Source: Anaerobiospirillum thomasii (lineage in GTDB: Bacteria > Pseudomonadota > Gammaproteobacteria > Enterobacterales > Succinivibrionaceae). From it: 64,000 nucleotides of DNA. The stretch's first letter is position 1. Every line of letters starts with the position of its first letter. This document shows, piece after piece, positions 16,945 through 26,340 of this stretch. The translations under genes and the position numbers were made by a program. The notes under the pieces were generated by a model. It made no database searches and was not told where the DNA came from. It saw only the letters and a list, made by a program, of their open reading frames with translations. Where the stretch lies: the NCBI RefSeq assembly GCF_900445255.1, contig NZ_UAPU01000005.1, positions 879,001 through 943,000 on the forward strand, read 5' to 3'.

Positions 16945-18027
16945 ATGATAAAAAGATTAAAGCAAATAGCTGCAAATGCAACTTATTCTATTTTAGAAAA
17001 ATTTTTAGAAAAAGAGCATATAGTTTTATTTGCTGGTTCTGGAAAAGAGGATCTCTTTGAGAATATAACATCTTTGAAAAGCTATTTAGATAGCGAGGGT
17101 ACAAGCTACATATTATGTCATAAACCAGCTGGATTAATAGAATATATTAGATTAGCCAAAAATCTGTGCAAAGCTAAAGTAGTGGTTATCGATTCTCAAT
17201 CTCCTGCTGCATATATAAATATTTCAAATAGTACAAAAGTAGTTAATGTATGGCACGCAAGTGGTGCATATAAGACACTAGGCTTTGATGCGATCAGATC
17301 AAATCAAAATTATGAAATAGAGTCAAAGCGAGTAGAAAGAATTTTTAAAAAAACTGATTATTTTATATGCTCTTCTCAGGAGCAGGCAAATATTTATTCT
17401 AAGGCTTTAAAGCAGGATGAAAAAAAGTTCTTACCTTTAGGAGTTCCAAGAACTGACATATATATAAGAAAAGCAGCTCAGTCTAGAGATGAAAACTCAG
17501 TATTTGATAAAGAAGGAATTAATATATTATATGCTCCAACCTTTAGGGGGCGCGAGCTTAGGAAAAACATTCACTTCCTAGAAGAATGTATAGATGTTCT
17601 CAATAAAGAGGAAGATATAAATTTATTTTATAAAGGTCATCCAACTACACCAGCCAATAATGTGACAAGCATAATTGATGTATCCAAATATAAAGTAAGC
17701 CAATTATTAAATAACTGCGATGCACTAATTACTGATTATTCATCAATTTTATTTGACTTTTTACTTGTAAATAAGCCGATTATTCTATTTGCTCCGGATC
17801 TAAATGAGTATAAGAAAAGTAACTTCAGTTTATACTTTGATCCAGAATATATTGCGCCGGGTATGACAGCAAGAACATCTAATGAATTAATAAATTTGAT
17901 TCGTCAGATATCAAAATCAAGAAATTATTCTATAAATGAACAGCTTAAGCAAAAGATGCTTTCTTCATGCGACGGAAAGTCTACACAACGAGTATGTAAT
18001 TTCATAAAAAATTTACTGGAGTCATAG
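16945..18027 (+). CDS. CDP-glycerol:glycerophosphotransferase family protein
   Basis: A 360-residue cytoplasmic transferase of the TagB/TagF-like family, which moves glycerol phosphate (or a related polyol phosphate) from a CDP donor to a glycan. Family blocks are clear: VVNVWHASGAYKTLGF (about 95-115), FICSSQEQANIYSKAL, LPLGVPRTD, ILYAPTFRGRE, LFYKGHP and LITDYSSILFDFLLVNKPIILF (about 265-285), the last being the conserved C-terminal donor site. It is the first gene of cassette L, 46 bases behind the truncated kpsD. The partner cytidylyltransferase is the next gene, with which it shares one base, so the two probably supply and use one activated polyol phosphate. Ribosome site weak. Confidence 0.85.
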   Translation: MIKRLKQIAANATYSILEKFLEKEHIVLFAGSGKEDLFENITSLKSYLDSEGTSYILCHKPAGLIEYIRLAKNLCKAKVVVIDSQSPAAYINISNSTKVVNVWHASGAYKTLGFDAIRSNQNYEIESKRVERIFKKTDYFICSSQEQANIYSKALKQDEKKFLPLGVPRTDIYIRKAAQSRDENSVFDKEGINILYAPTFRGRELRKNIHFLEECIDVLNKEEDINLFYKGHPTTPANNVTSIIDVSKYKVSQLLNNCDALITDYSSILFDFLLVNKPIILFAPDLNEYKKSNFSLYFDPEYIAPGMTARTSNELINLIRQISKSRNYSINEQLKQKMLSSCDGKSTQRVCNFIKNLLES

Positions 18028-19301
18028 TGAAAAAAGTTATTACATATGGCACTTTTGATCTGCTTCATATAGGCCATATAAATATTTTAAAAAGAGCCAA
18101 GGCATTAGGTGATTATTTAATAGTCGGTGTTACAGATGACTCTTATGATATATCTCGAGGCAAATTAAATGTTACCCAAAGTGTAGTTGATAGAATAAAG
18201 GCCGTTGAAAAAACTGGATTTGCAGATGAGATAATCATTGAAAAAAGAGATGGACAGAAAATTAATGATATCATTCGATATGACATTGATGTTATCGTAT
18301 TGGGATCAGATTGGATTGGTAAAATTGATTATTTAAAAAAGTACTGTGAAGTTGTATATCTTCCTAGAACAAATAATATATCTAGTACAATGTTAAGGAC
18401 CGGGCCTAGAGTTCTTACGGTTGCTCTTATTTCCGATTCTAAAGGTATTATAGACGACTTCAACGAGTGTAGACATATTGGAGAAATAGATGTTTCAACT
18501 GTATATACAACAGTAAAAAAAGCTGTTGATTTTTTCAATTGTAGCAGTGTCACAATAGTAGACAAAATTGATGACATATGTAATTCAAATATTGATATAG
18601 CTATAGTTGATTTACATACAAACGAAGTATATGAATTGATTATTAGATTATTAGAATCCAAAAAATCTGTCTTTATTAAACCTAACATATATTTAGCTAA
18701 CAAGGATATAGCCTCACTATTTGCAATAGCAGAGTCAAATAAAGTTGAATTATTATTGACTCCACTAGTCCATTTTAACCCTCTTGTTCAACAAATTAAA
18801 TCTCTTATACATAGTAACTATATAGGAACTCTTCAAAGCATCATTATCGAACAGTCCTGCTCAGAACGAAATCTTGATAAATACCTTGTAGAAGGTCTTT
18901 CGTTAATAGCAGACTGGTCAAAACTTGATACAAGTAAAATTAAAGAATCTATAAAGTTATTCGATTACTCGTCAAATGGGATAAGTGTCCTGATTATGAG
19001 TGAGAATAAATATTATATACTCAAACTTAATACGAATAAATTTATGGGAAATAGCATTAAATGCTCTGGTGAGTATGGCTGCATAACAAGCAAGTGTAAA
19101 ATCAATAAACTGCATTATTTTAAGATTATTACAAATTCTCAAAGAAAAATAATTTCTGATCAGGAGATTGTATATTCTTCTCGATTTGGTTTTATTGAAT
19201 TAATAAAAAACATAAAAAAAACTAAATCAAACTTTGTCATGAATTACGACACAAGTATTATTAATAATGTTCTTGAGGCATTAGTTGTTTTTAGGAGATA
19301 A
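18027..19301 (+). CDS. TagD-like cytidylyltransferase fused to Gfo/Idh/MocA-like domain
   Basis: Residues 1-130 are a glycerol-3-phosphate-type cytidylyltransferase: TYGTFDLLHIGHINILKRA carries the HxGH motif, and RTNNISSTMLR corresponds to the RTxGISTT motif. Residues about 135-424 look like a diverged Gfo/Idh/MocA oxidoreductase (VDLHTNEVYELIIRLLESKKSVFIKPN, then LVHFNPLVQQIKSLI and IGTLQSIIIE). It lacks an obvious GxGxxG dinucleotide motif. The GTG start at 18027 overlaps the previous stop and has GGAG upstream. A fused cytidylyltransferase/oxidoreductase suggests synthesis of a CDP-polyol from a keto precursor, for example glycerol-2-phosphate-like chemistry. The exact substrate cannot be read from sequence. 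Confidence 0.78.
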   Translation: MKKVITYGTFDLLHIGHINILKRAKALGDYLIVGVTDDSYDISRGKLNVTQSVVDRIKAVEKTGFADEIIIEKRDGQKINDIIRYDIDVIVLGSDWIGKIDYLKKYCEVVYLPRTNNISSTMLRTGPRVLTVALISDSKGIIDDFNECRHIGEIDVSTVYTTVKKAVDFFNCSSVTIVDKIDDICNSNIDIAIVDLHTNEVYELIIRLLESKKSVFIKPNIYLANKDIASLFAIAESNKVELLLTPLVHFNPLVQQIKSLIHSNYIGTLQSIIIEQSCSERNLDKYLVEGLSLIADWSKLDTSKIKESIKLFDYSSNGISVLIMSENKYYILKLNTNKFMGNSIKCSGEYGCITSKCKINKLHYFKIITNSQRKIISDQEIVYSSRFGFIELIKNIKKTKSNFVMNYDTSIINNVLEALVVFRR

Positions 19302-19308
19302 ACTTTAA

Positions 19309-20391
19309 ATGCAAGAATTACTTATGATACTAGGACCGGTACAAATGGATGAACAGATTTTAGAGGCCGGCAGAATGCAAGTTCCTTATCCTAGAACGGC
19401 TGAGTTCTCTGAGTACTTTAGTAAAATTAACAAGCAACTGCAGAATTTATTTTGTACAAGCCAGCCAGTCTTGACGGTAACAGGCTCTGGTACAGCAGCT
19501 ATGCAGATGGCTGTTGAAAACCTTGTTGGTCCTGAGAATTTTGCTGTTCATTTTGCTACTGGAACCTTTGGAAAAAGATGGGGTGAAATACTTTCACAGA
19601 AGAAACGTAACTTTTTGACCAAAGATATAGAGTTTGGATGTAATGTTTCAGTGCAGGCAATTAAACAGGTCATAGAAGAAAATCCTTGTATAGATACAAT
19701 TTTTGTAACATATAATGAAACCTCCTCTACGGCTCTATGTGATATTCAGGAAATATCCAATTACGTACGGACAACAGATAAACTTCTTGTAGTCGATGCG
19801 GTAAGCTCATTAGGAGCTGAACCTTTGATGATGGATAAATGGGGGGTTGATGTTGTACTAACCGGATCACAGAAATTTATAGGAATTGCTCCAGGTCTTG
19901 CTTTTATATCATTTTCAGAAAAAGCCATTAAAAGAATAAACTCACTTTCTTGTGATAATTATTATTTTGATGCAAAAAAATATTTACATGAATGGGAAAG
20001 AGGTCAGGTTCCATATACAGCAAGTCTTGGTGTACTAAATCAGCTAAAGGTGCAACTAGACATCTTTGATGACAGAGGTATAGAGACTATACGTTCAGAA
20101 TATAGGGAAAGGACTGATTATTTAAGAAATAACATAAAGAACCTTGGGTTTAGTCCAGTAGCATCACAAATGGGTAATTGCACATCTGCCTTTTATGTTC
20201 CAGATGATATAGATGCATATAAGCTTTCAGTTTTACTCAGACGTAAATATGGTATTTCAATAGGAGCCCCATACCCTGGTGGTAACTCTATCAGAATTGG
20301 TAATTTCGGTGCTATATATGAAAAAGAAATTGATTATTGCACCTCATCAATAATTAAATGTTTAGAAGAATTGAGGATGAATAATGTATAA
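19309..20391 (+). CDS. Class V PLP aminotransferase
   Basis: A 360-residue pyridoxal-phosphate enzyme of the serine-pyruvate/alanine-glyoxylate aminotransferase group. LGPVQMDEQIL at the start, VTGSGTAAMQMAVENL (about 58-72), VTYNETSSTALCDI, VVDAVSSLGAEPL and LTGSQKFIGIAPGLAF mark the fold; the Lys in GSQK is the expected Schiff-base residue. The substrate might be a small keto compound such as dihydroxyacetone phosphate or phosphonopyruvate. Co-occurrence with a CDP-polyol fusion and a glycerophosphotransferase makes an amino-polyol (serinol-like) product possible, but unproved. It starts 7 bases after the previous stop and overlaps the next gene by 8 bases. Confidence 0.8.
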   Translation: MQELLMILGPVQMDEQILEAGRMQVPYPRTAEFSEYFSKINKQLQNLFCTSQPVLTVTGSGTAAMQMAVENLVGPENFAVHFATGTFGKRWGEILSQKKRNFLTKDIEFGCNVSVQAIKQVIEENPCIDTIFVTYNETSSTALCDIQEISNYVRTTDKLLVVDAVSSLGAEPLMMDKWGVDVVLTGSQKFIGIAPGLAFISFSEKAIKRINSLSCDNYYFDAKKYLHEWERGQVPYTASLGVLNQLKVQLDIFDDRGIETIRSEYRERTDYLRNNIKNLGFSPVASQMGNCTSAFYVPDDIDAYKLSVLLRRKYGISIGAPYPGGNSIRIGNFGAIYEKEIDYCTSSIIKCLEELRMNNV

Positions 20392-21196
20392 ATGTAATAC
20401 GGACGTGGATTTTAATGATTTAAAGAACACATTGTTCTCAAATCTAAAAGAGTCATATTACATGTACGTTAATCTTGTCAAATATGGCCTGGGGTGTAGT
20501 AATGTTGACTTTTTTATTCACAGAAACAGTCAAAGCAAAATTAATATAGCATTAATGCGATACTTTGATACTCTACAAATTTTTTGTATAGATGAAGATA
20601 TCGATGTTTCATGTATGCAATACGTTAAAAGCATGGTAAATACAATAAGGTGTCCCAATATAACAGGATCAAACTGTTTTATTGAAAAACTACAGGCTTT
20701 TTTACCGGAGTTTGAGTATTCTGTTGGTTATAACTATGAGATTAAAAACTACCCTAGTATTTCTTTCAATGAACTGATAGAAATACCATCCGATAAAGAG
20801 CTATTTGACTGCGCTGCGCTAATACTCTCAGATGAGATTATTGGCGGCTTTTATGAGCATGAACAGTTAGCATCTCAATTAATAAATCGTAGGAAAGACG
20901 GATTTGCTCGTAACTTCATAATAAAAAAAGATAATAAGATTATAGCCCATATTGCTACCTACGCAGAAGCGTCTAAAGTAGCTATTACATCTGGTTTGAT
21001 AGTTAAAAAAGAATATAGAAATAAACCATATGGTTTTATTCTTGAAAGTAAATTGATTAACGAGCTTCTATCTGAAGATTATAGGGTTTTAACATGCTTA
21101 CGAAATGAGCAAAGAATTAAATTGTTTGAATCCTTTAACATAACAGATAAAACAACAACTGGCAAGTTAGTAAGGTGTAATGTACATGAATCATAA
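20384..21196 (+). CDS. GNAT-family N-acetyltransferase
   Basis: A 270-residue protein whose C-terminal part (about 150-260) looks like a GNAT acyltransferase: NFIIKKDNKIIAHIATYAEASKVAITSGLIVKKEYRNKPYGFILESKLINELL resembles the A-motif R/QxxGxG/A region, with PYGF in place of GxGxG. The N-terminal half is not recognised. It overlaps both neighbours (8 and 17 bases), so it is tightly coupled. A likely role is N-acylation of the amino sugar or amino-polyol made by the preceding aminotransferase; this is inferred from neighbours. Confidence 0.6.
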   Translation: MYKCNTDVDFNDLKNTLFSNLKESYYMYVNLVKYGLGCSNVDFFIHRNSQSKINIALMRYFDTLQIFCIDEDIDVSCMQYVKSMVNTIRCPNITGSNCFIEKLQAFLPEFEYSVGYNYEIKNYPSISFNELIEIPSDKELFDCAALILSDEIIGGFYEHEQLASQLINRRKDGFARNFIIKKDNKIIAHIATYAEASKVAITSGLIVKKEYRNKPYGFILESKLINELLSEDYRVLTCLRNEQRIKLFESFNITDKTTTGKLVRCNVHES

Positions 21197-22949
21197 CTTC
21201 GTTGAATTATTAAAACATCGCACTGCTTCTATTAAGTTAATGCAACAAACTTTCACAGAAAACAATATCAAGCGTGTAGCTATTTTATCGGATTCAACAA
21301 CCCAGGAAATCAAAAACTGGGTTCTATACTTCTGTTTAAAAAGAAATATAAATCTTGATTTTTTTGAAGATTCCTTTGGTAGACTCTTTGAAGAATCAAC
21401 ATTTGATAGTAGCAGACTTTTTACTTTTAAGCCTGACATTGTAATTTTGATACCATCTTCAGATAGGTATATAAATAATTCATACAATTACGATTTAGAA
21501 TTTATAAATAAACAATTTTGTGAGTCAAAAGAAAAGCTACAAACAATAATTTCAAATCTGAAACAATTAAATATACCACTTATATTCTGTAATTTTCCTT
21601 ATAAGAAAGAGAGAGTTTTAGGAAATTTAGACACAAGACATCCAATAGGTGTAAACGCACAGATACGTAAACTAAATCAATTAATTGAAGATCTAGTAGA
21701 TACAAATGAAAGCTGCTATCTATGTGACGTACATTATTTATCTGCATATCATGGGCTTAGCAACTGGGAAGATAAATCCCAGAAATTCTTATTTAAATAC
21801 GATATGTCTCAATGTGCAATTATGGAATTAGGCGATGAGTTGTCTAAAATTATTGCTTCGCTACTCGGAAAAAGTAAAAAACTTCTAATTTGCGACTTAG
21901 ACAATACACTTTGGGGAGGTATTCTTGGAGAGGACGGAATAGATGGTATTCAGATAGGAAGTTCTTCAGTACAGTCAGAGATATATAATGAGATTCAACG
22001 ATACATCCTTGCATTAAAAAATAGAGGCATCATACTTGCCATTTGCTCAAAAAACAATGAACAAGATGTTATTGAAGTATTTAATAACAAATCGATGATA
22101 CTCAACTTAACAGATTTCTCATCTATCAAGGCCAATTGGGACCGTAAGAGTATAAACATTACTAAAATTGCCAGTGAATTGTCATTAGGAATTGATAGCT
22201 TCGTTATGCTAGATGATAATCCTGTTGAACGTGAAGAAATAAGGTCAACTATAAGCGAGGTAGCAGTAGTAGATCTCTCTAAAAGTCTAAACTTTGTCGA
22301 AGAGCTAGATAGAAGTGGATTTTTTGAGCCTATTAGTATTACTGATGACGATTACAAAAGATCATTAATGTATAAAGAACGTAAACAGAGAGAAGAATAT
22401 AAAAATACGTTTGCTGATTACTCTGAATACCTTAAAAGCCTGGAGATGATAAACACTATTGAGTATATATCTAGCTCAACTCTTGATAGATGTGTTCAAT
22501 TAATAAATAAGACAAATCAATTTAATTTAACAACTCAAAGATTGAACAAGGATGAGCTAATAAAGTTTTTGTCTGAGGAAAATAACCGAGGTATTCTAAT
22601 TAGATCAAAGGACAAGTTCGGAGATAATGGCATTATCTCTGTTATGCTAGTAAGTATAATCAATAAAGAAGTAAATATTATATTATGGCTTATGTCTTGT
22701 AGAGTAATAAAAAGAGACATTGAGAAGGATGCAATCAGCGCGCTTTATAAATATGCACAGGACAACCAGCTTGCGTTAATTAGGGGTAAATATAAAAAGT
22801 CACCAAAAAATGACCTGGTTGCATCTCTTTATTCAGATTTGGGTTTTAAAATCGAAGCTTATGGTGAATCTGATGCATTGTATTCATTAAATGTAACAGA
22901 TGAATCCTATAAAACAAGTCAAGTATCAACCTTAATAAATAATATTTAG
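21180..22949 (+). CDS. FkbH-like HAD-family protein
   Basis: A 589-residue FkbH-type protein. The HAD core is clear near residue 235 (LLICDLDNTLWGGILGEDG), followed by LAICSKNNEQDV and FVMLDDNPVEREEI, the usual three HAD blocks. A C-terminal GNAT-like region (about 430-570) is standard for this family. FkbH proteins dephosphorylate 1,3-bisphosphoglycerate and load D-glycerate onto an acyl carrier protein. The next gene is a free-standing ACP, so glyceryl-ACP formation is well supported. The glyceryl group could then decorate the polysaccharide. Confidence 0.85.
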   Translation: MYMNHNFVELLKHRTASIKLMQQTFTENNIKRVAILSDSTTQEIKNWVLYFCLKRNINLDFFEDSFGRLFEESTFDSSRLFTFKPDIVILIPSSDRYINNSYNYDLEFINKQFCESKEKLQTIISNLKQLNIPLIFCNFPYKKERVLGNLDTRHPIGVNAQIRKLNQLIEDLVDTNESCYLCDVHYLSAYHGLSNWEDKSQKFLFKYDMSQCAIMELGDELSKIIASLLGKSKKLLICDLDNTLWGGILGEDGIDGIQIGSSSVQSEIYNEIQRYILALKNRGIILAICSKNNEQDVIEVFNNKSMILNLTDFSSIKANWDRKSINITKIASELSLGIDSFVMLDDNPVEREEIRSTISEVAVVDLSKSLNFVEELDRSGFFEPISITDDDYKRSLMYKERKQREEYKNTFADYSEYLKSLEMINTIEYISSSTLDRCVQLINKTNQFNLTTQRLNKDELIKFLSEENNRGILIRSKDKFGDNGIISVMLVSIINKEVNIILWLMSCRVIKRDIEKDAISALYKYAQDNQLALIRGKYKKSPKNDLVASLYSDLGFKIEAYGESDALYSLNVTDESYKTSQVSTLINNI

Positions 22950-22957
22950 GAGCATTT

Positions 22958-23188
22958 ATGGAAATAAAAAATTTTATTAGCTTTTTAGAAGACTTCCTGA
23001 GATCTTTTTGTGATGATGAAAGTATAAAGCTTGATGAAAACACTACATTATCTGAACTGCCAGGGTGGAGTTCAATGGCTTTAGTTTCATCATTAACAAC
23101 AATTCAATCTAATTTTAATGTCGTAGCTGACCTAGATAAGGTATATTCTGCCATTACAGTAGGTGATTTATATAAGGCATTTCAGTAG
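22958..23188 (+). CDS. Acyl carrier protein partner of FkbH
   Basis: A 76-residue ACP. The phosphopantetheine Ser lies in LPGWSSMALVSSL (a diverged form of DSL), between helices 1 and 2, with a C-terminal ITVGDLYKAFQ helix typical of ACPs. It is 8 bases after the FkbH gene with an AGGAG site. It most likely carries the glyceryl group loaded by FkbH. Confidence 0.8.
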   Translation: MEIKNFISFLEDFLRSFCDDESIKLDENTTLSELPGWSSMALVSSLTTIQSNFNVVADLDKVYSAITVGDLYKAFQ

Positions 23189-23198
23189 AACAAAAAAC

Positions 23199-23231
23199 AA
23201 TTTGGGGTACATCATTGATCTACTCCAAATT
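23199..23231 (+). terminator. Hairpin between ACP and licD genes
   Basis: AATTTGGGGT (23199-23208) pairs with ACTCCAAATT (23222-23231) with only a G-T wobble, 10 bases after the ACP stop. No T-run follows. The 176-bp gap and hairpin may attenuate transcription into the licD gene. Confidence 0.45.
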
Positions 23232-23364
23232 ATACAATCGCATAGTATAAAGTCGCTTACATTTATTTAGATCTATTGAAACTTAAATACTTTCAATAAA
23301 TGAATTAAAGTTAGTTTGCCGATTAATAATTCGTCATAAATAATATTTACAGTAAAGAGTTTTC

Positions 23365-26265
23365 ATGAATTTACAACAACAAAAAATTCTAAGTCTATTG
23401 AAAGTAATCAAGACTATTTGTCTTCAAAATGATATCAAATGGTTTTTGATGTATGGAACGTTGCTTGGTGCAGTAAGGCACAAAGGATTTATTCCATGGG
23501 ATGATGATGCTGATATTGTGATGTTAAAAAGTGAATATATAAAATTTGAAAAAGCATTTTCATCATCAAATTATAAAAATCAATACTCTTTAAGATCTGC
23601 TTTTATTGACCATAAATCAGATGGCCAGCCTTTCGCAAGGTTCTGTGATAACGCCAGTGAAGTAATTTTAAAATTAAATACTGCTTATGATAAATCATAT
23701 GGCTCTATAATTGATATTTTTATATTGGATGATTTACCATCGGATATTGTAAACCAAAATACTTATTATAACCAACTAGCAGAAAGCATAGAGGTTGCTC
23801 ATGACAGATATTCTACAAGTTTTTTTATGAACAATAGAGTATCAGCAGCCAAGATAATTTGGAAAAAGATTTTCCTTAAGGGAAGAACACTTAAAAAGTT
23901 TGAAAAATTAACAGACTCATTGGGACATAGTAACTCTGAATATGTTATTCAAAGATACAGTATTACTCATATTTACAAAAGAGAGTATTTTGATGAAATG
24001 CTTTTTGTAGATTTTGAGACTGAAAAGCTACCTATTCCTTCTTTCTATGTTGATGTATTGAATATCCAGTTTGGTTATATGTGGGATGAGATTCCACAAA
24101 ATCGACTGGATCATGGTGATAATTTACTCATGCCTTATAGTAAGTTAAGTTATTCTGCAGTGAATCATATACATAGCAACACAAATAACTTGATAAATAA
24201 ATTTGTACACCTGTTATATAAATACTACTCCATCAAAGAAAAAAATTGTCTTAGAGACAACTGGACTTTAGCTAGAAACATAATTGATGAGATACTACAA
24301 CAACTGATATCTGGTAATTTACTAACAAGAAATGAAAAAATTGGCATTTACTTATTTTATCAATTGTCACCTTATTTTATAGGTAGGTTAGTTGCACAAA
24401 AGTATTATAATATGCATGCATACAGAAATCCTCACGTGCTGCATGTTGATGAAACTATTGCATGTGAATCTATAAAACTACTAATTGATGATGGCATGCT
24501 AAATTATGCAGTAAGACTTGCTACGCTTATACATGCTTGTAAAAAATGTACTTCAACTGAATTTAATAATTTGCTTCACCAATTAGATCAGTTATGCAAA
24601 ATTCATAATAGCTTCCACTACGAAAAATATAAAGAATGTTCAAAAATCTCACATGATTATATAAATGAATATGGTAGTGATAAAATTGTGACTAAGTATC
24701 TTAATATGTCTCTTTTTCTTGATGGTAGAGAAGATGAAATATATATAAATTGCGATGATTCACTATTTTACAATACATTCATTAACTATACTAAAAATAG
24801 AAGTCTTAAACGTACAGTAATCAATTTTTATGAATACTCTAAATATTCTAAAAATAGTTGCCTACTAAACTATATTAAAAATAGAATAAATTTCATTGCA
24901 GACTCAAAATATGAATCAGATCTGGTTGATAAATTAAACATTCAATTAAATTTTTCTCTTGGCTATTCACAGCAAAGATATAATATTAAAAGCTTTTCAA
25001 CTCAACTAAACAGAGTGCAAAAATTTATTCAATTGGGAAAAAGAAAACTATTTTCACTAGATAAAGGCTTTAATTTAGATCAGCTTGGTGGAATTTTCAA
25101 AATCTTAGATAAATCATTAGTACGCCTATATTCAAAAGAGAAGATACGCTCAGAGTTATTCATTCTATATAATGATATAGATCTCTTCTTAAAATCGCTA
25201 GATATGAATGAAGATAGAATAAATGGAAACATATTTTATGGATTTACCTCTAATTCACCAACAAATTTTTCTCTAGCGATAAAGAATACATTATATATAG
25301 ATGCGAAAAATGGAATATCACCAACAAAACGAGCAGGTATTAGTATTAATCCACTTTTTCCAGTTCCTAAAAGTGCTTTATTATTAAAACTATCATATTT
25401 TTTAGATTTAATTTATACAAGAAATCTCAGCACTGCACGTTCAATAAATCCAATAATTTTTATATTTTTATCTATCGTAAGTGTATTTGGTATTAAAAAA
25501 CTTTCTAAGTCATTTTGGTCTTATAAATTGTTTACAATACGTTTTTTTAAACTGTTTGGGTTTAAAAAAGGAGTCTACTATACTTATTTAGATAACAAAC
25601 TTATTATTATAAATAAGGAAGATCTTATTTATGAAAACATAGATGTAGGGCAATTTACTCGTTATAATTTACACTGCATCCCAAATTACTTTGCAACTTC
25701 CAAAGGATTTAAATTTATTCACGAACTTACAGCCTCAAGCCTTGAATCAACACAGATAGTGAATAATAAAATTATTGATACTATGGAAAGAAATGCTTCA
25801 TATTTGCAATCAACAAATCCAATTCGCTATTTTATTAATAGTAAAATAAACAAAATTTGGAACCGTTTAGAATTGGAGTATTATAAAGCTTTCTTCCATA
25901 TACTATATAAAAATTTTATTAATGATATTTATAAAATAATAAAGATTAAAGGGATCTCTTATGCATATGATCCACTTGAACCATATATAACAAAATTTTT
26001 ATACTTTTATCAAAGAGGTCTAATTCTTAATTCAAACTATAATCTTACATTATACTCATTAAAATGTATAAATTTAAAATTTCCGGATTTTAATATAGAC
26101 AAAATAATAATAAATCTTGATAACTCAGATTATCCAGATTCGAATTCGTACTATCAAGAAAGTGTTGATATTTTAATAGATAGAAAAATTCAACCTTTAC
26201 AACAAGAAATATCTGAAAAAATTCAACAAATTCTAAAAAGTTCAGAGGTAAATAACCATATGTAA
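23365..26265 (+). CDS. Large LicD-family phosphotransferase
   Basis: A 966-residue protein. Residues 1 to about 250 are a LicD/nucleotidyltransferase-like domain with MYGTLLGAVRHKGFIPWDDD near residues 30-50, which supplies the metal-binding aspartates. LicD enzymes transfer phosphocholine or similar phospho-alcohols from a CDP donor onto glycans. The remaining 700 residues, rich in Asn, Lys, Ile and Tyr, match nothing I recognise. They include a hydrophobic patch near residues 675-720 (PIIFIFLSIVSVFGI). Typical LicD proteins are about 270 residues, so this is a large multidomain form. It probably uses a CDP-linked donor made in this cassette. Very AT-rich, suggesting foreign origin. Confidence 0.75.
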   Translation: MNLQQQKILSLLKVIKTICLQNDIKWFLMYGTLLGAVRHKGFIPWDDDADIVMLKSEYIKFEKAFSSSNYKNQYSLRSAFIDHKSDGQPFARFCDNASEVILKLNTAYDKSYGSIIDIFILDDLPSDIVNQNTYYNQLAESIEVAHDRYSTSFFMNNRVSAAKIIWKKIFLKGRTLKKFEKLTDSLGHSNSEYVIQRYSITHIYKREYFDEMLFVDFETEKLPIPSFYVDVLNIQFGYMWDEIPQNRLDHGDNLLMPYSKLSYSAVNHIHSNTNNLINKFVHLLYKYYSIKEKNCLRDNWTLARNIIDEILQQLISGNLLTRNEKIGIYLFYQLSPYFIGRLVAQKYYNMHAYRNPHVLHVDETIACESIKLLIDDGMLNYAVRLATLIHACKKCTSTEFNNLLHQLDQLCKIHNSFHYEKYKECSKISHDYINEYGSDKIVTKYLNMSLFLDGREDEIYINCDDSLFYNTFINYTKNRSLKRTVINFYEYSKYSKNSCLLNYIKNRINFIADSKYESDLVDKLNIQLNFSLGYSQQRYNIKSFSTQLNRVQKFIQLGKRKLFSLDKGFNLDQLGGIFKILDKSLVRLYSKEKIRSELFILYNDIDLFLKSLDMNEDRINGNIFYGFTSNSPTNFSLAIKNTLYIDAKNGISPTKRAGISINPLFPVPKSALLLKLSYFLDLIYTRNLSTARSINPIIFIFLSIVSVFGIKKLSKSFWSYKLFTIRFFKLFGFKKGVYYTYLDNKLIIINKEDLIYENIDVGQFTRYNLHCIPNYFATSKGFKFIHELTASSLESTQIVNNKIIDTMERNASYLQSTNPIRYFINSKINKIWNRLELEYYKAFFHILYKNFINDIYKIIKIKGISYAYDPLEPYITKFLYFYQRGLILNSNYNLTLYSLKCINLKFPDFNIDKIIINLDNSDYPDSNSYYQESVDILIDRKIQPLQQEISEKIQQILKSSEVNNHM

Positions 26266-26340
26266 AAATAAGTAATAAATAATTTTATTTATATTGTTAT
26301 TACATGAACTTTTTTAAAACTTTTCTAATATGGAGTTATT

